DNA of 64,000 bases from Pelagophyceae sp. CCMP2097. Taxonomy: Eukaryota > Sar > Pelagophyceae. The stretch is from positions 298,091 to 362,090 of the forward strand of contig MU657209.1 of the NCBI GenBank assembly GCA_026770575.1, written 5' to 3'. The translations under genes were made by a program, and so were the position numbers. The notes under the pieces were generated by a model. That model searched no databases. It was not told the DNA's origin and saw nothing but the letters and a program-made list of their open reading frames with translations. Below, one piece after another: positions 40,857 through 51,324 of this stretch; within the stretch, counting starts at the first letter, position 1, and each line of letters starts with the position of its first letter.

Positions 40857-43833
40857 ATGGACATGCCTGGCCTGGACTTTGAGCGGCGCACGGGCTTGAA
40901 GAAGGACGAGATCTCCGACTTTTTGGCTCGGGCCCAGTCCATCGAGCAGCAAATCTCGGATATCAAGTCCGGAAAGGTCAGCATCGAGGAGCTCACGGCA
41001 CGGGAGAATGCCGAAACGACCCGCAAAGCCGAGGTGCGACCCGCCGCGCGCTCCTCGCTCCGAGCCTCGGCCGACGCGCTGTGTAGGAGGAACGGAAGAA
41101 GGAGCAGCGCCGCATCGAGATGGAGCTCCGCAAGGAGGAGACCCGGAAGCGTGCGTTTGCCGCGGCGCCTCCTCCTACGGCGCGGCGCGAGCGGACCGCG
41201 TAGGCGACAAGGTCGAGGAGCGGGCGCACTGGTGGGAGGGCGCGAACGTTTTGTTCGGCGAGGACGTCGACGAGGACGCCGGGTGCGACGTCGAGGCCGA
41301 AAACGGCGAGACGGTGCGCGAGAAGCGCATGCGGCGCTACGAAAACGACTACGCGCGCTGGGGCGACTCTTCCTACGTCCCGGACGACGAGGCCACGCGC
41401 GCCGAGGCGGCGGAGGTGACGCGGGCCAAGGAGGCCAAGGAGAACAACGAGTTCGAGGCGAACAACTCCGACTTTTGCAAGAACTTTGTCGACGACATGG
41501 ACAAACGAGACAAGTCGCAGAAGAAGAAAGACGAGACTGCGGCGGCCAAGCGCCTCCGCGGCAACCGCAGCTTCAAGGCCAAGAAGTTCGACGACGCCTT
41601 GAAGTTGTACCGCGAGGCGCTTCGGGAGCGACCGTATGAAAGGACTACTCTGCTGAATTTAGCGCAGGTCTTCTTAAAACAGCACGACTGGGCCGACGCC
41701 GTCGAGTTTGCCAGCCGCGCTTTGAAGATTTCAAAGGTCGCCCCGACCGAGTTCCGCGCCAAGGTGCTCTCGCGCCGGGCGGCCGCCTTTGAAGCGCAAA
41801 AGGACTTTGGCAAAGCGGCGGACGACCTTCGCAAGGCGCGCGGTGACCTCGCGGACCAGCAGCGCTCCAACTCGTCGGCCTCGCTGGCGGAGAGCCTAGA
41901 GGCCGTGTCGCGCCAGTTGGCCATGGTCCTGCGCCTTCAGCACGACGCCAAGACGGAGGCGGCCGTCGTCGGCAAGGCGACTGAGGTTTTAGCGGTGCAC
42001 AAGGCGGAATCCGGCGACGCAAAGGCCAAGAACGCGGCAGAGGCAGAGGCCATGATGGCAAAGCTCGCGGCGTGGTCGCAAAAGGACCACAAAGGCGCGC
42101 TCGGCGTCGACGAGATGATGCAGGATTTGATGGGCACGGCGGACGAGGGGTCGGCTTTACAAGCCGTCGAGGACTTTTGCTCCGGCGCTCTAAAGTGCGA
42201 GTCCAACGACGACCTCGCGCGGCTGGCGACGGCGCTGCAGGCGTCGGGCGACGCGCGCGTGCTCCTGCGCCTCAAGGGCGGCGTCGAGGCGATGTGTGCA
42301 CTGCTTGGGGCGAAGCAGCGGCCCGACGCCGGCGCCGTCGGGCCTTGCGCCGACGGCGCCTTCGACCTCGACCAGTGCGACGACGAGGCGGCCACCTCGC
42401 GCGGCGCGGCACGACACCTCCACAAAAGTCGCGAGGCGGGGGACCGCGCCATTTTGCTTTCGGCCCTCGCCGCCGCGTGCCGAGAGGAGCCAAAGTCGAA
42501 AAAGGCGGCAATCGACGCGGGCGCGCTCGACGCGTGCGCCGTCTTCCTGCGGCGCGAGTCGGAGCCGGCGTGCCGCGCCGCCGCCGCCGAAGTCATCGCC
42601 GAGCTCGGATCCAGCGAGTTTCAACTCGACGAACGCTTCGGCGTAGACCTCGTCTCCTCCGACTCTTCGCTCCTCAGCGGCCTCGTCCGCCTCGTCGTCG
42701 ATGCGGCCGCGAATCTTGATGACGTGCCCCTCGCCGCCGGCGCCGCGCACGCCGCAAAGGCGCTGCGCGACTTGAGCACACGCGAGGCCAGCCGGAAGCG
42801 CCTCCTCGACCTCGCCGATGACGACGTCGTAGAGGCCCTGGCGCGCCTCGCGAAAAACGCCGCGGGCCGCGCCACGACGGACGCGCCGGCGTCGCAGATG
42901 TGCGCCGCGCTGGCCGATGAAGCTCAAGATTACGCCACGACAGCATTGGCGCACCTTGCGTTCGAGGCCGCCGCGCGGCCGCGCTTCGCCGTCGCCATGG
43001 ACGGCGCGTGCGACGCGGCGTCGACGCCCTGCGGCGCTCTGCTGCGCGTCGCGCGCGACGCGCCGCGGGCCGCCGTGCGCGCGGCGGCGCTGGCGGCGCT
43101 CACGAACGTCTGCCTCAAGGACGAGGCCGGCGGCCGCCGCGCCTGCGAGGCCTGCGAGGCCGCCGGCGGCGTCGCCGTCGCGTTCGCGGCGACGTGCAAG
43201 GAGTCTGGCGCCGCCGACGTGCGCGTGCGCGCGGCGCAGCTCCTGGCGCGCCTCGTGACGACGAACGGCGCAGACGGGTCTGCCGCGTCGACGCTCCGCG
43301 CCTCGCCGAAAGCGCTGCCGCGCCTCGCCGCCATCGCGCGCTTGCAAGAAAACGCCGCGCTGCGGGACGCGCTCGTCCGGTGCGTCGCGGGGACGTTCCA
43401 CACGGATGGCGCCACCGTGCAGCGCGCAGTCGTCGAAAAGCTCCACTTGGAAGACGATTTGTTCGTGGGCCTCGCCTTGGCCGTGCTGCCCGTGCCGCGG
43501 ACCGACCTCGGCGACGTGACCGCGCTTTCCGTGTGCCAGCCCTACGCCTTACCCAAGCCGCCGGCGAGCACCGTGGCCAACGTGGCCAAGCTGCTCGTGG
43601 CGCCTCTCTCGTGCCCGCCCGACTTTTCGCGGCCCTTTGCCGCATCGTTGCGGGCGGCGGGCATGCTGGAAAGGTTGGTGTCGTTGATGGCAAACTACTC
43701 GGAGATAAGCGTCCGCCGCAACGCCGCAGTCGTCCTCGCAAAGATCATCGCCCTCGACGCCACGGCCAAGGACCGAGTCCGAGACCTCCGCGGCATGGAG
43801 ATGATCACCACGCTCGGCAACTCACTCCTCTAG
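40857..43833 (+). CDS. TTC12: TTC12-like dynein-assembly factor (TPR + ARM repeats)
   Basis: Three exons; introns 41034-41086 and 41151-41203 keep phase. Start MDMPGLDFERRTGLKKDEIS; the DEISDFLARAQSIEQQI helix resembles the N-terminus of TTC12. A TPR block follows: AKRLRGNRSFKAKKFDDALK, TTLLNLAQVFLKQHDWADA, AKVLSRRAAAFEAQKDFG. From residue 330 to the end there are armadillo-like helices (RAAALAALTNVCL, VRRNAAVVLAKIIALD) and the C-terminus reads RGMEMITTLGNSLL, comparable to the conserved end of animal TTC12. In animals TTC12 is a cytoplasmic factor needed for pre-assembly of axonemal dynein arms. Its presence implies that this organism builds motile flagella. The upstream in-frame extension is not needed for any domain. 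Confidence 0.82.
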
Positions 43834-43947
43834 AACCCCGCTCGCGGCGCCCGGCAACTCCGGCTCCTCTGCTTCACTTGTAAGGACTCTCACTGACGAG
43901 CCGGGTTGCCCTCGATGACGATAAGGTTTGATTACGGATTCCGCCGC

Positions 43948-44262
43948 CTATCGCGGCGGTGGCGGCGGGCGGCAGCAGCCCCAGCGGGCTTTTTTGCGGC
44001 CGCGGTAGACGAGTGCGAGTTCCACAAGGAGGCCAATAGCGATGCCGAAGAGAGCAAATTCGATCCAGTACTCGAGCGTGTGGGCCGTCCAGCCGATGGC
44101 GCCGATGACGCCAAACGAGGCGCTGCCGGAAACGGCGCCGATGGCACCGCCCTTGAGAAACGCCGCTGAGCAGCTCCGCCCCGGCAGCGCCGGGCCGGCG
44201 CCGCCCGCCGCCGCCCAGGACCCGTCCCGCGACGACGCTGCGCGACTCGCAGCCTCAGTCAT
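43948..44262 (-). CDS. Small two-helix membrane protein
   Basis: About 104 residues starting MTEAASRAASSRDGSW. Two hydrophobic stretches, AAFLKGGAIGAVSGSASFGV and YWIEFALFGIAIGLLVELAL, with the second followed by RGRKKARWGCCRPPPPPR, a basic, double-Cys, polyproline tail. The CC may be palmitoylated and the Pro run may bind SH3 or profilin-type partners; both are guesses. I recognise no family. An in-frame Met further upstream would add about 43 residues without any signal. It is convergent with the TTC12-like gene, with 114 bases between stops. Confidence 0.55.
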   Translation of the reverse strand: MTEAASRAASSRDGSWAAAGGAGPALPGRSCSAAFLKGGAIGAVSGSASFGVIGAIGWTAHTLEYWIEFALFGIAIGLLVELALVYRGRKKARWGCCRPPPPPR

Positions 44263-44460
44263 CTGCGTCGCATGCGTGGGCGGCGGTGTGCGTCCGGCTT
44301 TCGGCTTTGTTCCAAAACTGTTCCTGCTTTTTCGGGCAAAATGTTCGGGAATACAGAGGGCTCGCCTCGGGCCGACCCCGCTGCGGCGCCGCATGGCCCG
44401 GTATATATCCGCATCCCCCCGGCGCCATATCGAAAACCGAAGAGGTCCATTAGCAACGCG

Positions 44461-44994
44461 TCAGAAGCACCCGGCATTGGGGAACGCGTGGTCGTCGACG
44501 AAGGTGGCCCACCAGGCCGTCTCTTGGAGCGCGGCGAGGGGCGCGAAGAGCGGCTCCGGCAGCCTTTGGTTTAGCGGGTGCCAGCGCCATTCCTCGCACT
44601 TGTGCGGCTCGGTGTTCACCGCGTCCGGCGCTTCGCCGGCGTTGCAGCGGAGGAGCACGAAGATGGTCACCGAGTGCACGGCGCCCATGACGTTGTTGAA
44701 CGCCGCCGGCACGACGGCGTCGCGGTCCGAGAGCGACGCGGCGGAAATGTCAGTCTCCTCTTGGAGCTCGCGGCGGGCGCATTGCTCAAAGGCCTCTCCC
44801 TTTTCCAGCCAGCCGCCGGGCAGCGCCCAGCTGCCGGCGCCGTGCGCGCCCTTGCGTAGGCCGATGAGGACGCAGGCCTCGCCGTCGTGTTGGGCGAGGC
44901 AGAGCGAGCCGATGCCGACGCCGACTTTCTCCTGCCTCTCCCTCGGCAACGCCGCGGGCGCCGCAACCGGGGCCGCGCCGTCCGCGGCCGACAT
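44461..44994 (-). CDS. Nudix hydrolase, NUDT15-like
   Basis: Single exon, 177 residues. VGVGIGSLCLAQHDGEACVL, then GLRKGAHGAGSWALPGGWLE, then the Nudix box GGWLEKGEAFEQCARREL followed by QEETDI, which carries the metal-binding Glu residues. The Lys-Gly-x-His-Gly-x-Gly segment, EPHKCEEWRWHPL and the closing LPEPLFAPL are characteristic of the NUDT15/MTH2 group, which hydrolyses modified nucleoside triphosphates and cleans the nucleotide pool. No targeting signal is seen. The start Met precedes a short Ala-rich linker. Confidence 0.87.
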   Translation of the reverse strand: MSAADGAAPVAAPAALPRERQEKVGVGIGSLCLAQHDGEACVLIGLRKGAHGAGSWALPGGWLEKGEAFEQCARRELQEETDISAASLSDRDAVVPAAFNNVMGAVHSVTIFVLLRCNAGEAPDAVNTEPHKCEEWRWHPLNQRLPEPLFAPLAALQETAWWATFVDDHAFPNAGCF

Positions 44995-45331
44995 GACTGC
45001 GGCTATCGCGAGGATGGCCTTCAGATACGTGCTGCGCGGACCGAGGGAGTTGTCGTCGGGAGGAGGAGGGGAGGAGGAGTTGGAGTTGTCGTGGCGTCAC
45101 TGTTCGGCGATCGCTTCTTGACAACAGTAACCAAGAACCTCTAGATTCCGGAAGATCTACATTATTGTACGGCGGTTTTCCAACGCCTATAGGGCCCACT
45201 CATCCCCCCCACACCGCGTGGCTTCACCTATAGGAGCTGGCGCACGCCTGCTCGCATGGCTCCACCTCAGCCGGCAACGTGCATCGACGATTGGGAGGGA
45301 CCCTTGTTCAAAATTGTAAGCAACGTGTTGC

Positions 45332-46393
45332 TCAGTGGAGCACGAGGGGCTTGTGGGCGTAGTCCGGGTTGAACTGCTTGTAGTGGTCGTAGAGGGCCTT
45401 GAGCTCGTCGCAGTAGACGGCGTGCCACTTGTCGACGTCCTCGTCCGTCGGTTCCGGGATGTGCGGCAGGCCCAGCGGGAAGCCTCGGACGTAGACCATC
45501 TTCTTCCGGCGCGGCAGCGGCAGACCCCAGCGGCCCCAGAATACCGTGAGCGAGACGCCGACCTTGCGCGAGGCCCAGGCGAGCGGTCCCGCGGTGACGG
45601 CGGAGAGGACTTCCGTGTTCCCAAACTGAAACGTCGGGATGAGGTCCGCGCCGGTCCTCAAAGCGAGCTTGACGAAGCCCTTGCGCGACTTCAGGACGAC
45701 GCCCTCGGTTTTTGCGGAGCAGTGGAACATTTCGAGCATGCCTCCCACGTACAGCCCGCACGACTTCTTCCGAAGCCACTTGTTCAGCACCGGTGCCGAC
45801 GCCCCGATGACGCCGAACAGACCAACGACGTCCTTCAAAATGGGCATGTGCAGCAGCACCGTCGCCACGGCCGTGGGCCACGTCCTGATGATGGTGTCCA
45901 GGTCGGGCGCGCAGTCCGTTAAAGCGCCGGCGTCGTCGGGCGCGCCGAGCGCCGAGGTCAAGGCACAGCAGGCGCAAAAGGGGAAGATACCGTGCGGGTG
46001 GAAGCAGAGGATGAAGCGCTTGCCCGCCGCGGAAAGCTTGGCCACTTGGTCATCCTTGATCTCCAAGTACGATTCAAACGCAAAGTACTTGCACATCTGA
46101 CGAAACGGCCAAGACTGAAGCACAAACGTGCCCAGCGAAGGCAGCAACGACGCGGGCACGGCGTACGACAGCAGCGCCGGGCCTGCATGAGTTGCGTCGA
46201 CAAAGCGCGATTGAAGCCAAAAATGGGACGCGGGAAGCGCGCTCAGCCAGAGCGCCTTGGTGCCATGCGTGCATCTGCTCAGCAGGACGCCGGCCGTGAG
46301 AGCGAGGTACGCCGGCGCCAGGACGTAGGTGAGCGTGAAGACGGACGCCGCCTGTCGCAACGCACTCGAAAGGTCACCTGCCGCCCATGCCAA
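45332..46393 (-). CDS. DGAT2-family acyltransferase
   Basis: Single exon, 353 residues. Two hydrophobic N-terminal stretches (VLAPAYLALTAGVLL, PASLLPSLGTFVLQSW) are followed by YFAFESYLEIKDDQ and the catalytic-site motif FHPHGIFPF. Later family blocks are LFGVIGASAPVLNKWLRKKS, GLYVGGMLEMFHC, LKSRKGFVKLALRTGADLIP and TFQFGNTEV. DGAT2 enzymes form triacylglycerol from diacylglycerol and acyl-CoA at the ER; close relatives make monoacyl-glycerol products or wax esters. The C-terminus has WHAVYCDELKALYDHYKQFN, as usual in the family. Nothing looks broken. Confidence 0.92.
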   Translation of the reverse strand: MAWAAGDLSSALRQAASVFTLTYVLAPAYLALTAGVLLSRCTHGTKALWLSALPASHFWLQSRFVDATHAGPALLSYAVPASLLPSLGTFVLQSWPFRQMCKYFAFESYLEIKDDQVAKLSAAGKRFILCFHPHGIFPFCACCALTSALGAPDDAGALTDCAPDLDTIIRTWPTAVATVLLHMPILKDVVGLFGVIGASAPVLNKWLRKKSCGLYVGGMLEMFHCSAKTEGVVLKSRKGFVKLALRTGADLIPTFQFGNTEVLSAVTAGPLAWASRKVGVSLTVFWGRWGLPLPRRKKMVYVRGFPLGLPHIPEPTDEDVDKWHAVYCDELKALYDHYKQFNPDYAHKPLVLH

Positions 46394-46724
46394 GACGCAC
46401 CGCGAATCCGACGGTGCGCTCTAACCACGTCGACTCGAGGTACGCGTGCGTCGGCTTGGTGAGCCGCCGGCTCGCGGGGGCGTTGCACATGCTCGTCGAG
46501 GCGGTCGCCCGCGCGGGGGTACCTTGTCAGCAAAATGTGCGTTCAGAGGAGCGGGACGGCGCAGTTTCAGAGTTCCCGAAATTTTCCCAGCCGTGGGTCC
46601 GTCCTTTCCTCGTGGACCCGCCTATCTGGCCCGCCTTTGTCTGGGTCCGCGGCCGCCCTCCCGCAGTAGGCGTCGAGCGTCCCGTTCCTCTGCGGTCGAC
46701 GGCAGCCGCGGCGCAGTAGCTGCG

Positions 46725-49700
46725 ATGAGCCGCCAGAAGTCCTCGCACCTCATGGTGCACCGTGCCGGCGTGGATGACATGACGCTCCTGACCAAGCGCG
46801 AACCGGCGCCCCGCGGCGGCGCAACTCGCGCAACTCGCGCAAGAGGGCCATCGACACAGAAGCGCCGCGTTTTCTCGCGCCTTTTTGCAGGGGCGGCCCT
46901 CGGATTCGCCTTTGGTATAACCTCGGGAGGTCCCCCTGGTCGGACATTTATGGTAGGACGGACCCAAACGGCATCAAGGACAATTTGAAGGAGCGCCTGC
47001 AGGGCGAGTGCATCTACACGTACATTGGTCACGTTTTGGTGGCGATGAACCCTTTCACGTGGTTGGAGCTCTACTCGCCCCAGGACGCGGCTCGATACCA
47101 GCACTGCTCCCGTTTAGACGTGCCGCCGCACGTCTTCGCCATTGCGGAAGCCGCCTTTCGAGCCATGGCCGACGAGGAGGAGTCGCAGTGCGTGATTATC
47201 TCGGGCGAGTCGGGCGCGGGCAAGACGGAAGCCTCAAAACACATACAATCTTACCTCGCCCTCTGCTCCGCCGGCAAAGGCAGCGCAGAGGTCCGTCGCG
47301 TTTTTGCAACATGCGGCACCATGTTTACGCAATCGATCGATTCAACCGCGGCGTAGGTCGAGCGCGTCAAGCGCGTCTTCCTCGAGTCCAACCCTTTGCT
47401 AGAGGCCTTTGGCAACGCCAAGACGCTGCGAAACAACAACTCGTCCCGGTTCGGCAAGTACTTTGAACTCCTCTTCGACCGTTTTGGGACGCCAAAGGGC
47501 GGTGTCGTGACAAATTACCTCTTGGAAAAGTCGCGCGCGGTCAAGCCCGGTGCGGGCGAGCGCAACTTCCACATCTTCTACCAGCTCCTCGCCGGGGCCG
47601 CGGGCAACGACCGCAAGAAGTTCGGCCTCACGGGCCAAGCCGACGACTTTGCGTCTTTAGCAACGTGCACGACCGTCGAGGGCGTCGACGACGGCAAAGA
47701 CTACGCGGAGACGCGGCGCGCGATGAAGGACGTCCAGCTGCCCGATTCGTCGGCGGACATGGCCCTGAAGATCGTCTCGGCGTGCTTGGCGCTGTCGCGC
47801 CTGGCGTTTAAGCCTTTGGCCGTGGGCGACGCAGAGGGCTCGCAGCTCGACTCCGGCGCTGCTACGGCGCTGGCGCAGGCGACGGGCCTGCTTTCCATCG
47901 ACGAAGCGGCGCTGCGGGATGCGTGCGCCTCTCGCACGCTGGAGACGATGGCGCCGGGCGGCAAGACTGAGACGTACAACGTGCCTCTCAACGCCACCCA
48001 GGCCGCTTTGACCAGGGACGCACTCCTCAAGTCCGTCTACGCCAAGCTCTTCGACGCGTTGGTGTTGAGCGTCAACGAAGCGCTGGACCCGCAGGACGCG
48101 GACGACGGGGGCGAGCTTCTCAGCATTGGGGTTTTAGATATTTATGGCTTTGAGATTTTTAAAAAGAACGGTTTCGAGCAGCTCAGCATCAACTTTGTCA
48201 ACGAGAAGCTGCAGCAGATCTTCATCGCGCTGACGCTCAAGGCGGAGCAGGAGGAGTACGTCTCGGAGGGCATCGCTTGGACTGAAGTCAAGTTTTTTAA
48301 TAACAGGATAGTCTGCGACCTCATCGAGTCCAAGAAGCCGCCGGGCGTCCTGCTCGTTTTAGACGACGTCTGCAAGCAGATGCACTCGCGGCCTGGCGCG
48401 CAAGTCGACGCCAAGTTCCTGGACACGGTGGCCTCGTGCCACGGAAGCCACGCGCACTTCGCCAAGACCAAGCAAGGATTCGTCGTCAAGCACTACGCCG
48501 GCGACGTCGAGTACGACGCCGGCGGCTTCGCCCAATCGAACCGCGACGAGTTGCGCGCCGAGCTGCTGGACGTGATGCTCGCCTCTGGGGACGCCAGCAT
48601 CCGCGCCTTATATTCCGACGACGCGGCCCTGCGCGACGCCGCCTTGGCGGACAAGGCCGCGGGCGGCCGCGGCAAGGCCGGCGGCGGGTCCTCCATGACG
48701 GCGGGCCGGAAGATTCGCGAGCAGTGTTCTGCGTTAGTCACAGCTCTAATGCTGTGCGAACCGCACTACGTCCGCTGCGTCAAGTCCAACGACGACAAGC
48801 AGGCGCTGGTCTGCGACGACACGCGCGTGGCCCACCAGTGCAAGTACCTCGGCCTACCGGAGAACGTGCGCGTCCGGCGCGCCGGCTTTGCCTATCGCAC
48901 GGACTTTCACCGGTTCTTAGACCGCTTCAAGGTCCTCTCCCCCAAGACGTACCCAAAGGAGTGGACGGGCTCCGACAAGGCCGGCGCGCAGGAGATCGTG
49001 CGCGCGGCGGCGCAGCTTGAAGGTTTGGCCATTCTCGGGAAGAAGGAGGAGACGCAATTTGGGCGCAGCAAGCTCTTTGTGAAAGCGCCAGAAACGTACT
49101 TTGCGCTCGAAAAGGCGCGCGAGCGCAAGTTTGGCGAATACGCGCGCGCCAGCGTCGTTGCTTTGAAAGCAACCGTCCGTTTGAAAGCAACCGTCCGTCC
49201 GAAAGTAACCGTCCGATCAAAAGACCCCCCGAGCATGCGTCTCGACGCGTTTGAATAGGTCTCCAAGATCGCTCGCGCATTCCGTCGGGCGCGCGACGCG
49301 CGCGACTTTGTCAAGATGGCGCACGTCGTGGCGCAAAAGTACGGCCGCAAGCGCCGTCGCGCCTCGAGCGTGACTCGGCCCTTCTCCGGCGATTACCTCA
49401 AAGACGACGCGGCGCGGCGCGGCCTGCGCGACATGTTCAAGTTTGTGGGCGACGACAAGCGCCTCGTCTTCTGCGACGACGGCGTGCGGCAGCTCGTCAA
49501 AGGGACGGAGAAAGGCGTGGCGACCAAATACGTGAAGCGCATCTTCGCAGTCACCTCAAAGGCGGCGTACCTCGTCGAGGACTGCGGCGCCGGCGCTCCC
49601 CGGCGCTTCCAGCTGCGCCGCGCCGTGCCGTTGGACAAGCTCAAGGGTTTGTCGGTGTCTGACCAGGCCGACGACGTCGTCGTCCTCCACTGCGACTCCA

Positions 49701-50850
49701 CGCCGCCCCCCGCGGCGAACAAGGCCGAGCTGCTGCAGTCGGGCAAGTGGGAGAAGAACGCGGATGTCAAGGTCTGCCCTGCCACGGGTCTGAAGTTTTC
49801 CATGTTCGAGCGGCGGCACCATTGCCGAGCCTCGGGCCGAATCTTCTCCGACAAGCCGACGGAGGCCATGCAGCTCCTGCCGGACCTCGGCTGGTTCACG
49901 CCGCAGCGCGTCGCCGCCGACTTGGTCGGCCTGCACGCCGACGAGCCGCTTGAAGATTTGGTGCTCTCTCTGGAGAGGCGCACGGAAGCGGTGGGCGTGC
50001 TGCTGCGCTGCAAGCAGTCGCTGCGGCTTTCCGTTTCGGCGGAAATCCGCCTCGGCGCGACGCCGGTGGCGTCGATGGACAACGTCTGCCCGGCAACTTC
50101 TCTTCGCTTTGTCGACGGCGGCCGCGAGTGCTCAGAGGCCGTCCCGCCAAAGTGCGACGCGGCCAACGGCGTCGCGACGCTCTCCGCGCCGCCGGGCGTT
50201 TCCGAGTCGCAGGTGCGCGACCGCCAGCGCCGCGCCGACGACCGCCGCGCGATCCGCGCGGAGCAGCGGGCTGCAGAGCGCCAGCGCCGCCAACAGCGCG
50301 ACGCCGAGCGCAACGCGCAGCGCAGCGGCGAGTGGCGCGCGCGCCTCGTCGAGAAAAAGGCGAAGAAGGCGGCGGACCGCGCCGACCGCGCGCGCGCCGC
50401 GGGCGCGACGAACGTCTCGGCCGCGCCGCGCAAGTTCGGCTCGGGCAAGCCCCGCGCCGCCGTGCCGCAGCGCGAGGCGCAGCAGCGGCCCGCGGCGCGC
50501 GAGGCGCCCAGCTCGCGCGTCGACGAGCCCGCGGCGTACGCGCCGAGCAAGCCGGCCAAGCCGCCAATGCCCCCGCCGCCGTTCCAAAAGCCAAACGCGC
50601 CGCCGCCCATGCGCGCTGCGGCACCCAAGCCGCCCGCGCACGTCGCCGACGCCGAGTACTACTGGCAGAGCGCGCGCAGCGGCGAGCAGTCCGGGCCTTC
50701 TTCATTTGACGCGCTCTGCGGCGAGTACCGCACCAAGAACTTCAACGGCACGTGCCTCGTCTACGCCGGCGGCGTCGCGGACGAGTGGAAGAAACTCGAC
50801 GAAGTCCCCGACCTGAAGAAGTGGCTCCAAGCCGCTGACGACGAATCCAA

Positions 50851-50883
<33 letters not shown>

Positions 50884-51055
50884 GTACCGCCAGCAGCCGG
50901 CGGCCGCGGCACCGGCGGCCGCGCCGTACCGGCAGCAGCAGCCGCCGCCCTCGACCAACCCGCGCCCCGCGGCGCAGAAGAACGGCGGCGGCAGCGCGTC
51001 GGACGAGCTCGCGGCCAAGCTCGCCAAGCGCCGCGCCGCAGCCGACGCCGCGTAA
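46725..51055 (+). CDS. Class-I-like myosin with degenerate FYVE, GYF-like and Pro-rich tail
   Basis: Motor starts [20 protein letters not shown]. Its motifs: [21 protein letters not shown]-loop [13 protein letters not shown], switch [11 protein letters not shown], switch [22 protein letters not shown], relay NEKLQQIF, and CVKSNDDKQ near the actin site. An intron of 66 nt lies at about 47290-47355. A second (about 49157-49258) leads into [17 protein letters not shown], one IQ motif. A TH1-like region follows. The tail then has CPATGLKF...[14 protein letters not shown], a FYVE-like finger that has lost most zinc ligands; a coiled coil; a Pro-rich region; a GYF-like segment ([20 protein letters not shown]); and an Arg/Lys C-terminus with [15 protein letters not shown]2-like. 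It should move on actin and bind membranes. The exon 1 to 2 border is unresolved. Confidence 0.87.
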
Positions 51056-51324
51056 CGCGCTCCGCGACGCGCCCTCGAACACGACCGACGTCCACGCGGA
51101 CCATCCTTTGCGCGCAGTCGACCCTTCGACCCGCGCGGGGAGGCCCTGCGCTCTGCCGAATGACCTTCTTCGACCTTTTACGACTCGAGCTTCTTAGTCA
51201 AGCTTCTTCTGACATGCCCCGGCATTCCCGCCTGGGGACGCCTCGACCAACGCATCGCAAGGAGTGTGCATCACCCCGGACCCCCGGTGCTACAGCGGGG
51301 CGCGCGGACGTCGAGACTGTGTCG

